NCBI GenBank assembly: GCA_903847605.1
Contig: CAINED010000024.1
Location: 99,731-163,730 of the forward strand
Source of the DNA: an uncultured Hyphomicrobiales bacterium
GTDB lineage: Bacteria > Pseudomonadota > Alphaproteobacteria > Rhizobiales > Beijerinckiaceae
Length of the DNA stretch: 64,000 nt
Direction: 5' to 3'
A program made the position numbers and the translations under genes. The notes below the pieces were generated by a model that saw only the letters and a program-made list of their open reading frames with translations, had not been told where the DNA came from and searched no databases. This document shows, piece by piece, positions 26,840-35,577 of the stretch; position 1 is the first letter of the stretch; each line of letters begins with the position of its first letter.

Positions 26840-27607
26840 ATGAGCAATTGGATTAGAAATATAATTTCTTCGGCGTTTTTTACCTATCTATTTTTGATTC
26901 TATCAAATCCAATAAGCTCATCTGTCGCAAAAGAAACTATTTTGGGTAATCAACATTATGAAGTTAATATCCCAATTGCTGAAACGCACGGAAGCAATGT
27001 GAATATTAGAATTAACTTCACTAGCCGTATGGCCGCCTACGTCAAGATCGTATACTCACCCTCTAAACAAGCAATCTTGCACCGAAGCCACTTTCGAAAC
27101 GATGACCGCGGTAAAGGATACACAGCATGCATATACACATCGTATATTAATGACGCCGACCAAACAGTATTTTATGTCAGTCATAGAGCTGGATTGAGAG
27201 CCCGTTTCGCGGGCAAAACCGTAACGAGGGATATAGATAAAGAAATCCCTTCCAATACAATCGCGGTAAAAAACATAAGGCGGATTAGAATTATTTGGAC
27301 TCACTGCGAAAAGACAATTTGGGAAGCACTGGATCCTGGAATTGCATTGATTGGCGTACCTGTTGCAAGCGGCTCAGCATCAAAATTCGTTGCAGCGGCA
27401 AGTCAGGAGTGTACATGGCCTTCTCAATCTGGAAACGACGCATCAGGTCGGGTTCAATTTTCAGAAAGTTCAGAACTGTCCTGTCAAGACGCCCGCGAAA
27501 AAATTATGTCTAAGGTAAGTGGCAAGAATGTGTGTTTGGCCATGGGGGGCATACACTGGATTTCCAAAGGCAGTCTTAAATTTGAAAAGACACCAAGTTG
27601 CCCATAA
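26840..27607 (+). CDS. AT-rich orphan gene, exported protein of unknown function
   Basis: About 255 residues from ATG 26840, preceded by AGGACGG; ATG 26807 is possible. A hydrophobic signal or anchor (SSAFFTYLFLILSNPISS) precedes a soluble domain with Asn, Ser and Ile-rich composition and five or more Cys residues. Codon use (AAT, ATA, AAA, TTT) differs sharply from the GC-rich neighbours, which suggests horizontal transfer. No homologous family is recognised. The tail CLAMGGIHWISKGSLKF may form a separate beta-rich unit. Confidence 0.6.
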   Translation: MSNWIRNIISSAFFTYLFLILSNPISSSVAKETILGNQHYEVNIPIAETHGSNVNIRINFTSRMAAYVKIVYSPSKQAILHRSHFRNDDRGKGYTACIYTSYINDADQTVFYVSHRAGLRARFAGKTVTRDIDKEIPSNTIAVKNIRRIRIIWTHCEKTIWEALDPGIALIGVPVASGSASKFVAAASQECTWPSQSGNDASGRVQFSESSELSCQDAREKIMSKVSGKNVCLAMGGIHWISKGSLKFEKTPSCP

Positions 27608-27657
27608 TCGTACACTTAGGCTTCGGACGATTACCTAAGAGCCGATATTGATTTACT

Positions 27658-28830
27658 TTACCCCCTCCCCAACCTCGCTATCGCCTCCTCCGCCCCTGCC
27701 CTCGCCAACGCACGGTTATCCGCGCTAATCGGCGCGTTGCGATCGTAGCTCGCCTGCCGCAGCCAATTGCTGCCGCGCAATCTTGGCCGCACTTCTTCCG
27801 CGATCAGTTCCAGCGAGCGTTGCGTCGCCGGCCAGTTGGCCCAGTCCTGCGCGAAGATCAGAATGCCTCCAAAGCCGCCCGTGACTTCCTGCATCCGCTC
27901 GATGGTTTCGACGAGATCGTCGGGCGTGCCGATGACGGCGAGTCGGCGCTCGTTCATGTATGCGGCGGGATCGGACATGTTGCGCGGCGGCGGGTTCGGC
28001 GCGGGCACGATGTCGTGCGCATAGCCGATCCATTTTTCGAGTCCGTAGCCGACATCCTTCTTCGCCTGCTCGCGCGTCTCGGCGAGATGCACCTGGATGG
28101 CGAAGGACCATCTTGCGCGATCCGCCTGATGCCCGTGCTTCGCGCAGGTCTCCTCGTAGATTTTCCAGTTGGCGACATGCGCCTTCAAAGAGTCATCATC
28201 GACGCCCGAGAGCACCAGCACGCTCGCGCCATGCCTGCCCGCCGCGACGACTCCGGCCGGCGAGCGGATCGAGGTCACCGCGATCTCCATCGTCGGCTGG
28301 GTGAAGCATCCGACCGACAATCGCGCCTCGCAGAGTTCGAACCAGTCCGTCTTCTTCGTGACGGTCTCGCCGCGCAGCAGCGGCACTATGCAATCGAGCG
28401 CCTCGTCCATGCGCGGGCGCATGTCCACCGGCTTGAGGCCGATCATCTTGGCGTCTGAGGGCAGCGCGCCCGGCCCCGCGCCGAACATCACGCGCCCCCG
28501 CGTCATGTGGTCGAGCTGCGCCATCGTCTCGGCGACCACGAAGGGATGATGATAGGGCAGCGATTTCACGCCGGTGCCGAGGCGGATACGCTTCGTGCGC
28601 TCGGCGGCGGCGGCAATGAACACTTCCGGCGCGGCGATGATCTCGAAACCGCCGGAATGATGCTCGCCGATCCATGCCTCGTCATAGCCGAGCCTGTCGA
28701 GCAGTTCGATCGTCTGCAGATCGCGCTCCAGCGCGTAGCTGGGATCGAGGTTGGTGGCGTGGAACGGCCCCATGAACATGCCGAAGCGCAGCGATTTCTG
28801 CTGGCTCGCTGGCGCGCGTTCATCCTTCAT
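27658..28830 (-). CDS. LLM-class flavin-dependent monooxygenase
   Basis: 390 residues from ATG 28830, which follows GGGAGA by 8 bases; longer frames upstream overlap the divergent Rieske gene and are rejected. Luciferase-like barrel: FGMFMGPFHATN, YDEAWIGEHHSGGFEI, RLGTGVKSLPYHHPF and GRVMFGAGPGALPSDAKMI. Such enzymes use FMNH2 from a separate reductase to oxidise an organic substrate. Divergent from the VanA-like oxygenase with about 130 bases between, so the two may be co-regulated in one pathway. Confidence 0.85.
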   Translation of the reverse strand: MKDERAPASQQKSLRFGMFMGPFHATNLDPSYALERDLQTIELLDRLGYDEAWIGEHHSGGFEIIAAPEVFIAAAAERTKRIRLGTGVKSLPYHHPFVVAETMAQLDHMTRGRVMFGAGPGALPSDAKMIGLKPVDMRPRMDEALDCIVPLLRGETVTKKTDWFELCEARLSVGCFTQPTMEIAVTSIRSPAGVVAAGRHGASVLVLSGVDDDSLKAHVANWKIYEETCAKHGHQADRARWSFAIQVHLAETREQAKKDVGYGLEKWIGYAHDIVPAPNPPPRNMSDPAAYMNERRLAVIGTPDDLVETIERMQEVTGGFGGILIFAQDWANWPATQRSLELIAEEVRPRLRGSNWLRQASYDRNAPISADNRALARAGAEEAIARLGRG

Positions 28831-28960
28831 GCCGTTTCTCCCGAGTGTTATTGGCCACAAGCATAGCAGCGGGCCGCGGCCTGTCCATTGTGGCGCGGCC
28901 CCACGTTTGTCCCATTCCGCCATTTGGATTAGCCTTTGCTTTGGAGCGGAGGATATCGCC

Positions 28961-30049
28961 ATGTGGCCGAAAAATTGCTGGTATGTCGCAGGCTTTGCGA
29001 AAGACATCGGCGCAACGCTGGTTGCGCGCACGTTCCTCAATCATCACGTGATCATGTGGCGCACTTCGGCGGGCAAGCTCGTGGCGATGGAGGACCGCTG
29101 CCCGCACCGCCTTGTGCCGCTCTCCACGGGGCGCGTCGTCAACGACACCGTGGAATGCGGCTATCACGGCTTGCGCTTCAATGCCGAGGGCCGCTGCGCC
29201 TTCGTGCCCGGACAGGACACTTTGCCCAAGGGCGGCGTGAAGACGTTCCCGGTCGTCGAGCGTCACGCCATTGCGTGGCTGTGGTTCGGCGCGGCCGATC
29301 TCGCCGACGAAGCGCTGATCCCCGACCTGCACTGGATCGACGCGCCGGGCTGGACGACGATCACGGGCTACAGTCACTTCCACTGCGACTATCGCCTCAT
29401 CAACGACAACCTGCTCGATCTCTCGCACGAGACCTACATTCACAAGCATACGATCGGCCACGGCTCGGTGGCGGATTCGCCCGTCATCTCGAACGTCATC
29501 GGCGGGCGTCTGGTGCGCGCCCATCGCGAAATGCCCGATATCGATCCCCCGCCATTCTTCGCGGCGTTGCAAGGCCACGCCGGCAAGATCAACCGCTGGC
29601 AGATCGCGATTTACATGGCGCCGGGCATCAACATGACGGAAGCCGCATTCCATGGCGTCGGCACCGATCGCGCGAGCCAAGCCTTCATCACGCGACCGCT
29701 GCATCTCATTACGCCCGAGACCGAGCACACCGCGCATTATTTCTGGGGCCTGCCGCGCAACTTCCGGCACGGCGATGAAGAGCTGTCGAAAAAGATTTAC
29801 GACGGCGTCGTGCACACGTTCAACGAGGACCGCGCCCTGCTCGAATTGCAGGACAAGCGCCTGCAGGCCGAGAACATGCCGCAGATCCCGCAGATGGCGG
29901 TGAAGACGGACATCGCGCCCGTGCAGGGCCGCCGTCTTCTTGCCGACATGATCCAGAAGGAGAAGGATGATCCGCGCTTCGTGCTGCCGCCCGTGCCGCT
30001 GGCCGACGATGCCATCATCACCATGCCCTATGCACAGGCGGCGGAGTGA
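28961..30049 (+). CDS. Rieske non-haem iron oxygenase (VanA-like)
   Basis: 362 residues from ATG 28961, behind GGAGCGGAGG. The Rieske centre is CPHRLVPLSTG followed by VECGYHGLRF (CxH...CxxH). The catalytic domain has DNLLDLSHETYIHKHTIG, where Asp and the two His bind mononuclear iron. It resembles the vanillate O-demethylase oxygenase subunit and related demethylases. The VanB-type reductase is not in the window. The substrate is probably a methoxylated or hydroxylated aromatic acid. Confidence 0.87.
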   Translation: MWPKNCWYVAGFAKDIGATLVARTFLNHHVIMWRTSAGKLVAMEDRCPHRLVPLSTGRVVNDTVECGYHGLRFNAEGRCAFVPGQDTLPKGGVKTFPVVERHAIAWLWFGAADLADEALIPDLHWIDAPGWTTITGYSHFHCDYRLINDNLLDLSHETYIHKHTIGHGSVADSPVISNVIGGRLVRAHREMPDIDPPPFFAALQGHAGKINRWQIAIYMAPGINMTEAAFHGVGTDRASQAFITRPLHLITPETEHTAHYFWGLPRNFRHGDEELSKKIYDGVVHTFNEDRALLELQDKRLQAENMPQIPQMAVKTDIAPVQGRRLLADMIQKEKDDPRFVLPPVPLADDAIITMPYAQAAE

Positions 30050-30062
30050 ACAGGGAACGAAG

Positions 30063-30473
30063 TTGAGAACACTTGCATTCGCTGTTTTTGCGCTACTCGC
30101 CATAGTAGCGCCAGCCAACGCGCAATCACTCACTGAAATGAAGTGGGTCTTCACGCAGATCGCCAGCGAAAGACTCGCCGGCGAAGATCGCAAACGCACG
30201 TCCTTCGCGCTCGATCCCGCATCCATGCGCGTCGCCGCGACGGCCGGCTGCAACCGCATGGCCGGCGGCTACAAGCAGGAAGGGGCGTCGATTTCCTTCA
30301 CCGAAATGGCGATGACGCGCATGGCTTGCCCGCCGCCGCTGATGCAACGCGAGGCCGCGCTCGCGAGCGCATTGCGCAACGTGCGCCAGTGGCGGATCGT
30401 CGAAGGCAATCTCATCCTGTCGGATGCGAATGGCGCTGCGCTGCTGCGCCTCTTCGCGGCCGGCAAACGCTGA
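30063..30473 (+). CDS. META/HslJ-like exported protein
   Basis: 136 residues from TTG 30063. Signal FAVFALLAIVAPANAQ; then the META-domain pattern MKWVFTQIA ... RTSFALDP ... VAATAGCNRMAGGYKQEG ... SISFTEMAMTRMACP. Proteins of this family (HslJ in E. coli) are small periplasmic or outer-membrane-associated proteins of uncertain stress role. It follows the Rieske gene by 13 bases and ends flush with the convergent gene at 30474. Confidence 0.78.
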   Translation: MRTLAFAVFALLAIVAPANAQSLTEMKWVFTQIASERLAGEDRKRTSFALDPASMRVAATAGCNRMAGGYKQEGASISFTEMAMTRMACPPPLMQREAALASALRNVRQWRIVEGNLILSDANGAALLRLFAAGKR

Positions 30474-30959
30474 TTATTTCAGCCCGTCCGCAATCGTCGC
30501 GAGCCCGACTTCCGCACAGGCCTGATCCTTGTCGCCGCCCGGCGCACCGGAGACGCCGATTGAGCCCACGACATCGTTGCCGGCCCTGATCACCATGCCG
30601 CCCGCGGCGGTCGTGATGCCTTCCAGCATCGGCGGGCGCGCATCGCCGGTAAAACGCTTGCCATATTCCATCGTATTCACGCGGAAGGTCAGCGACGTAT
30701 ACGCCTTGCGCCGCGCGTTCTCGACGGTGTGCGGATTGGCGTTGTCGTCGTGCAGCGTCACGCGCGTGCGTCCGTTGCGGTCGAGCACGATGACAGTGAC
30801 GTTGAAGCCGTTCTTGCGGCAGGCGTCGAGTGTGGCCTTTGCAACCTGATGCGCCGCGTCCAGAGAAATGGTCCGTGGAGAAATGAGCACGGATGATTGA
30901 GCGAATGCTTGCGAGGATAACGTAACAGCGGCGGCGAACGCGATAATCCTGATTGACAT
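30474..30959 (-). CDS. GlcG/HbpS-family protein, exported form
   Basis: 161 residues from ATG 30959, preceded by GAGGGAGG. Signal IIAFAAAVTLSSQAFAQ; mature part starts at SLDAAHQVAKATLDACRKNG, with VIVLDRNGRTRVTLHDD and MVIRAGNDVVGSIGVSGAPGG. This is the secreted version of the family, which in actinobacteria includes the heme sensor HbpS. It is the second GlcG-type gene of the region; the first (24571) lacks a signal peptide. Confidence 0.82.
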   Translation of the reverse strand: MSIRIIAFAAAVTLSSQAFAQSSVLISPRTISLDAAHQVAKATLDACRKNGFNVTVIVLDRNGRTRVTLHDDNANPHTVENARRKAYTSLTFRVNTMEYGKRFTGDARPPMLEGITTAAGGMVIRAGNDVVGSIGVSGAPGGDKDQACAEVGLATIADGLK

Positions 30960-31058
30960 GGCTTCCTCCCTCGTGCCGTTTCCGGCGCGGCGAAATCTAA
31001 AGCCATACTTCGGGTTATGCCATGCACGCGGCCCTGTCACACGGCAATGTGATGGCGC

Positions 31059-32018
31059 CTACTTCTTCTCGACGCCCGCGCGCCGCGCCACCGCTTCCCA
31101 TTTCGCCTGTTCCGATTTGACGAGAGCCGTCACTTCTTCAGGCTTGCCCGAACCCGGCGTCACGCCGAGCGCCGCGAATTTCTCGCGCACATCAGGCAGC
31201 GCCATCACGTCCTGAAAATCGCGATTGACCTTGTCGACGATGGCGCGCGGGGTCTTCGGCGGCGCGAACGCGCCAAACCAAGTGAAGGAGAGATAATCGC
31301 CGACGCCGCTTTCGATCAGCGTGGGCACATCAGGCAATTCGCGGATGCGCTCCTTCGTGGCGACCGCTAGAATCTTCAGCTTCCCGCCCTGATGCAGCGG
31401 CAGTGAGGAACCGAGGTTGTCGAAGAAGAGATCGATCGCGCCGCTCATCATGTCGTTCAAGGCGGGGGCGGAGCCGCCATAGGGAACGGCCGTCATCTGC
31501 ACGCCGATGCTATGCGCGAAGGCGAGCGCGGAGAGATGGGAGTTCGAGCCCGGCCCCTGCGTCGCGTAGTTCAGCTTGCCGCTGTTGGCTTTGGCGACAG
31601 CGATGAAATTCTTCGCCGTATCGAATTGCGGCGCAAGTTTCACCGTCAGAACGATGGGCGCGGTCGCGATAATGACGATGGGCTCGAAAGCGAGCGGATC
31701 GTAGGTCAGCGTCTGGATAATGCCGTTGGTGACGATCGGCCCCGCCGGCGTCGTCAGCAGGTTGTAGCCATCGGGGTCCATGCGCGACACGGCGTTCGTT
31801 CCGATGCCGCCGCCCGCGCCCGGCCGGTTTTCGACGACGACCGTCTGGCCCCAGCGCTGCGTGAGCTTTTCGCCGATAATCCGCGGCAGCGCATCCGCCG
31901 TTCCGCCCGCAGGAAACGGCACGATGAATTTGACCGGCCGCGATGGCCAGTTCTCTTGTGCGATAGCGGATGCCGCAAAGGCGCATCCGCACACAAGGGC
32001 GGCGACGAGACGCTTCAT
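31059..32018 (-). CDS. Tripartite tricarboxylate transporter binding protein (Bug/TctC family)
   Basis: 319 residues. Signal LVAALVCGCAFAASAIAQ; PVKFIVPFPAGGTADALPR and VVENRPGAGGGIGTNAVSR are the classic ligand-binding loops; GKLNYATQGPGSNSHLSA and VPYGGSAPALNDM follow in order. No TctA/B genes nearby. It ends 100 bases downstream of the exported GlcG-type gene on the same strand. Confidence 0.87.
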   Translation of the reverse strand: MKRLVAALVCGCAFAASAIAQENWPSRPVKFIVPFPAGGTADALPRIIGEKLTQRWGQTVVVENRPGAGGGIGTNAVSRMDPDGYNLLTTPAGPIVTNGIIQTLTYDPLAFEPIVIIATAPIVLTVKLAPQFDTAKNFIAVAKANSGKLNYATQGPGSNSHLSALAFAHSIGVQMTAVPYGGSAPALNDMMSGAIDLFFDNLGSSLPLHQGGKLKILAVATKERIRELPDVPTLIESGVGDYLSFTWFGAFAPPKTPRAIVDKVNRDFQDVMALPDVREKFAALGVTPGSGKPEEVTALVKSEQAKWEAVARRAGVEKK

Positions 32019-32045
32019 GTTTCCTCCGATGATCGCAGGCTTGTT

Positions 32046-32633
32046 CTAGATTCGCCTGACTTTCACATTACGGAATTTCACGATACCCGTCCCGTATTGC
32101 AGGGCAATCGGTCCATCCGCATATTTGTTGTCCTTCACATCCTTCACGGTGTGAATGCCCGCAAATTTGAAGTTCAACACATCGCCCTTCGCCGATATTT
32201 CCATCGTGCTCCACTTGTTCGCGGCGCGCGGCATCGGATCGACCTTGGCGACATTCACAATAGCGCCCGTGCCATAGGACGGATCGGATCGCGTATCGAA
32301 GACATTGGCCTCGTAGGCATTCGTCGCCGTGATCTTGTTGGGATCGCTGCAACGGAAGAAGATGCCGCTGTTGGCTTTCTCGTCCGCCCAAATCTCGGCG
32401 AAAAGTTCGAAATCCCTGTAATTGGCGGGGGTCACGAGATAGCCGCCCTTGCCGCCATCGGCTGCGATGACGCCATCCTCGACGCGCCAGTTGGCCTCGC
32501 CCACGCGATTCCAGCCGTTCAGGGTCTTGCTGTCGAAGAGTTCCGTCCAGCCGGTTTGCGCTATCGCAGCGCCCGCCAACGGCATTGCAACGCCAAATGC
32601 TGCGGATTGAATTAGGAATTCCCTGCGCCTCAT
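32046..32633 (-). CDS. DUF1080-family exported protein (3-keto-glycoside hydrolase fold)
   Basis: 195 residues from ATG 32633, behind GGGAGGG. A twin-arginine-like signal (MRRREFLIQSAAFGVAMPL) leads to a concanavalin-like domain: WTELFDSKTLNGWNRVG, WRVEDGVIAADGG, FELFAEIWADEKANSGIFF and FKFAGIHTVKDV. DUF1080 proteins include 3-keto-disaccharide hydrolases. It lies 27 bases upstream of the Bug protein on the same strand, so the pair is probably one operon. Confidence 0.8.
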   Translation of the reverse strand: MRRREFLIQSAAFGVAMPLAGAAIAQTGWTELFDSKTLNGWNRVGEANWRVEDGVIAADGGKGGYLVTPANYRDFELFAEIWADEKANSGIFFRCSDPNKITATNAYEANVFDTRSDPSYGTGAIVNVAKVDPMPRAANKWSTMEISAKGDVLNFKFAGIHTVKDVKDNKYADGPIALQYGTGIVKFRNVKVRRI

Positions 32634-32761
32634 GCGACCCTCCCTGCCTGAGCAGGCCAAAGCTAGTCCAAAGCCAGCTGTGTGGGAAGCGTGAGCGCCC
32701 CTGTTCCCGCGAACCGAATCCCTTATAAGCTCACCGCAAGCCAACACATCTGGAAGATGTC

Positions 32762-33016
32762 ATGTCCGAAGACAATGAAGTTCAGAAGCCGGCTCTGCCG
32801 GATCGTCTCTCGATCGACGAGGCGAGCCCGTTCTACAACGGGGACGTGCTGCAATTTAACGTCGGCGTGCGTTTCCGCGGGGTCGAAAAGACCAACGTCT
32901 ACGAATATTGCGTGAGCGAAAACTGGGTACGCGTGGAGGCCGGAAAGGCCAAGGATCGTTTCGGCAACCCGCTGACGATCAAGCTCACCGGCGACGTCGA
33001 GCCTTTTTACAAATAA
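32762..33016 (+). CDS. DUF3297-family small protein
   Basis: 84 residues. ALPDRLSIDEASPFYN, VGVRFRGVEKTNVYEYC and NWVRVEAGKAKDRFGNP match the DUF3297 pattern (small soluble proteins, glutathione-peroxidase-associated in some annotations, no proven role). ATG 32762 gives the usual length. Divergent from the DUF1080 gene. Confidence 0.85.
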   Translation: MSEDNEVQKPALPDRLSIDEASPFYNGDVLQFNVGVRFRGVEKTNVYEYCVSENWVRVEAGKAKDRFGNPLTIKLTGDVEPFYK

Positions 33017-33032
33017 CTGCCCGACATCAGAG

Positions 33033-33656
33033 CTAGCGGCTCATGTCCTGCGCAACGACGGATTGCGCGGGCTTTCCAGGTTTTGCCATGCCAGCGTTCA
33101 CTGTCTGCCTGGCTGAGGCGACAGGCGTGTTTTCGAAGCGGCTTTCAATATTCGCCATCCAGCGATTGGCGCGCGCGATCTCCGAGACCTTGGTTCGCAT
33201 GTTCTTGTCGAGACTGCGCGCATTCTGGGCCGGGACGAAATCGGCAACCCGGTGGCGCGAACCACCATTTCCCTGGAATACGTATGCGCCCTTCGACGTC
33301 ACCACCACGTCGCCATGGCGCAGCGTCTGGTCGCCCAGAAACTTCGCAACGGGCGAGGTCTCTTCAGCGGCCGTCAATTTCACGGGTGTCAGCCGTGGCT
33401 TCACCGGCCGGGCGACTTGTTCGATTGTGATTTTCGAGCGCGGCTTCATGACTTTGAAGCTCGGACGCGGCCTGTCCTCACGAAACATGGGCATGGGATA
33501 CTTGGGCGCCGGAGCTACATACACCGGCCCCCTCCCGAAAAGAGCCTCAAATAGTCCGACCGCCGCCGCTGGCTGGGGAAGCAACGCGGCCGTTGCGATC
33601 AGCATTGCCGAATAGATGGTCGTTCGACCGCAAGGCCGTTGCTGTGCGCCGGACAT
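33033..33656 (-). CDS. Exported protein of unknown function
   Basis: 207 residues. A signal (SAMLIATAALLPQPAAAVG) is followed by a Pro-rich linker (PVYVAPAPKYPMPMF) and a conserved core: AKFLGDQTLRHGDVVVTSKG and AYVFQGNGGSRHRVADFVP. The core resembles uncharacterised Hyphomicrobiales proteins. The rest is rich in Ala, Arg and Lys. Its 3' end is 16 bases from that of the DUF3297 gene (tail to tail). Confidence 0.6.
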   Translation of the reverse strand: MSGAQQRPCGRTTIYSAMLIATAALLPQPAAAVGLFEALFGRGPVYVAPAPKYPMPMFREDRPRPSFKVMKPRSKITIEQVARPVKPRLTPVKLTAAEETSPVAKFLGDQTLRHGDVVVTSKGAYVFQGNGGSRHRVADFVPAQNARSLDKNMRTKVSEIARANRWMANIESRFENTPVASARQTVNAGMAKPGKPAQSVVAQDMSR

Positions 33657-33801
33657 TTTTCAAGCTCCCGATAACGGCGCAAATACATGCGCCCGCCTTG
33701 CTCAAACAATGCGCGAATCGAGAGGTTGGTTCCGAATTTCCGGGATCAGCGACTTGATTTTACGATATGAATTCGCCGGAAGCGAAACTCACACCCTGTT
33801 T

Positions 33802-34131
33802 TCAGCAGCAGGAACACTGGAACTCTTCCGAGACGGCGAGCGCATCCTTCATCCACCATGGCGGCAGATCTTCTTCCACCACTTCGGCAACAGGCTTGAA
33901 GACCTTGTAATGATGACGCTGCGCGCCGTCCTGCGTCCAGAACACGATGACGGTTTCGACGGGCGGGCAGCCCGGCAGACTGCATTCCACTTCGGCGACG
34001 GTCAGGGTTTCGTCGTCGGTCAGCCTGAAGCGCGCGCGGGCGAGATCGCGGACGCGACGCGTATGATCGCGGTTGCCGGCATTGCGGCGAACGCCGAGCT
34101 TCCAGTTTCTCTTGCCCCCGGCCGGGTTCAC
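33802..34131 (-). CDS. Conserved small protein with C-terminal cysteines
   Basis: 109 residues from a GTG at 34131 that overlaps the amidase stop (GTGA), so translation is coupled. RFRLTDDETLTVAEVECSLPGCPPVETVIVF-type sequence (Cys-x4-Cys), a VEEDLPPWWMKDAL block and a final CSCC suggest metal binding or a redox role. The protein looks like a conserved soil-alphaproteobacterial family of unknown function; the coupling suggests a link with the amidase. Confidence 0.6.
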   Translation of the reverse strand: MNPAGGKRNWKLGVRRNAGNRDHTRRVRDLARARFRLTDDETLTVAEVECSLPGCPPVETVIVFWTQDGAQRHHYKVFKPVAEVVEEDLPPWWMKDALAVSEEFQCSCC

Positions 34132-35459
34132 GCAGCATCCTGCAGATGCGCCACCAGCCAGCGCGCCGTGCGCAGGAGCCTTCCGTCATCGTAGCGCTTG
34201 CCAACGAGCTGCAGGCCAAACGGCAGTCCCTCATGTTCGAACAGCGGCACACTCAGTGCGGGCACGCCGAGATAGGTCCACAAGCCGCTGAAGACGGGAT
34301 CGCCGGTCCGGTCGATGCCGCGCGGGGCTGGCCCGGGCGAGGCCGGGCAGAGGATGGCGTCAAAGCCGTCGTAGCGCGCCTCGAATATCTCGTTCATCAC
34401 GTCGCGCGCCATCACCGCGCGCAGATAATCCCGCGCGGGAATGCCGATCCCCTGTTTCAGCCGGTCGAGCATGCCCTCACTCAGTGCATCGGCATGATCG
34501 TCGAACAGCGGGCCGTAGTGATGCGCGTTCTCCGCGCGCTGCACGATGGCCTGATATTCGAGGATCGAGCGGCATTCCTCCGGCAGATCGATCTCGAGCC
34601 AATTGTCGCCGAGCGAGGGAATGAGTTCCGCGAAAGCATCCTTCGTGGCCTGATCGGCCATGGGCCAGGCAGGTGAGCGGCAGAAGGCGAGCCTCGGCGG
34701 AAAGGGCCGCTCCTCTTTTGCGAGTGCGGCAAGCGACAGGCGCGCGCGCGGATAGCTCACGTCGTCGGAAATATCCTGCGCCGACATGCAATCGACAGCG
34801 AGCGCGATATCGTCGATCGAACGCGCCATGACGCCGACCGTATCGAGCGTATGCGATTGCAGCAGAACGCCGCTGCGCGAAATCAGCCCGCGCGTCGGTT
34901 TGAAGCCATAGACGCCGCAATAGGACGCGGGCCGCAGCACGGAACCCGCCGTCTGCGTTCCCAGTGCGATCGGCGCCATCCCGGTCGCTACCGCAACGGC
35001 CGATCCCGAGGACGAACCGCCCGGCGTATGCGCGGGATTGTGCGGATTGCGGGTCGGCCCCGCCGTCAGCGAGGCGAGTTCGGTCGTCACGGTCTTGCCG
35101 AGAATGACCGCGCCGGCTTCCCGCAACTGGCGCACGCAGGACGCGTCCTCGAACGGCGCTCGCCCGCGGAAAATTGGCGACCCATGCTCGCAGGGCAGAC
35201 CGCGTGCGTCGATGACATCCTTCACCGCGACTGGCACGCCATGCAGAGGCGGCAGCGCTTCGTGAACGGCTGTCAGCCTGTCCGCCTGCCGCGCCTGTTC
35301 GAGCGCGAGGTCGGCATCGAGATGGACGAATGCCTTGAGTTCGCCGTCGCGGGCGCGGATGCGCTCGAGGCAGGCCGTCACGAGATCGACCGACGTCAGA
35401 TTGCCGTCCCGAATGAGTTTGGCCGCCTGCGCGGCGGTAAGGTCTGCGTGTTCCGTCAT
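34128..35459 (-). CDS. Amidase-signature hydrolase
   Basis: 443 residues from ATG 35459, 5 bases after AAGGA. The catalytic triad is visible: Lys in PVAVKDVIDARG, the cis-Ser in TPGGSSSGSAVAVATG, and the nucleophilic Ser in LGTQTAGSVLRPASYCG. Family members hydrolyse carboxamides (GatA, indole-acetamide, malonamate and urea-carboxylate amidases). The substrate is not evident. The downstream 109-residue protein is translationally coupled to it. Confidence 0.87.
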   Translation of the reverse strand: MTEHADLTAAQAAKLIRDGNLTSVDLVTACLERIRARDGELKAFVHLDADLALEQARQADRLTAVHEALPPLHGVPVAVKDVIDARGLPCEHGSPIFRGRAPFEDASCVRQLREAGAVILGKTVTTELASLTAGPTRNPHNPAHTPGGSSSGSAVAVATGMAPIALGTQTAGSVLRPASYCGVYGFKPTRGLISRSGVLLQSHTLDTVGVMARSIDDIALAVDCMSAQDISDDVSYPRARLSLAALAKEERPFPPRLAFCRSPAWPMADQATKDAFAELIPSLGDNWLEIDLPEECRSILEYQAIVQRAENAHHYGPLFDDHADALSEGMLDRLKQGIGIPARDYLRAVMARDVMNEIFEARYDGFDAILCPASPGPAPRGIDRTGDPVFSGLWTYLGVPALSVPLFEHEGLPFGLQLVGKRYDDGRLLRTARWLVAHLQDAA

Positions 35460-35577
35460 TTGTTCCTTTTCCCGAGGCCGGACCATGGCCGCGAAAGACC
35501 CGTGAAGCAAGCGTTTGGGCCGGCTCCGCAGGGGATGCCAAGCTTAGGCAAATGATCTAAGGACCACCCCATCACAC

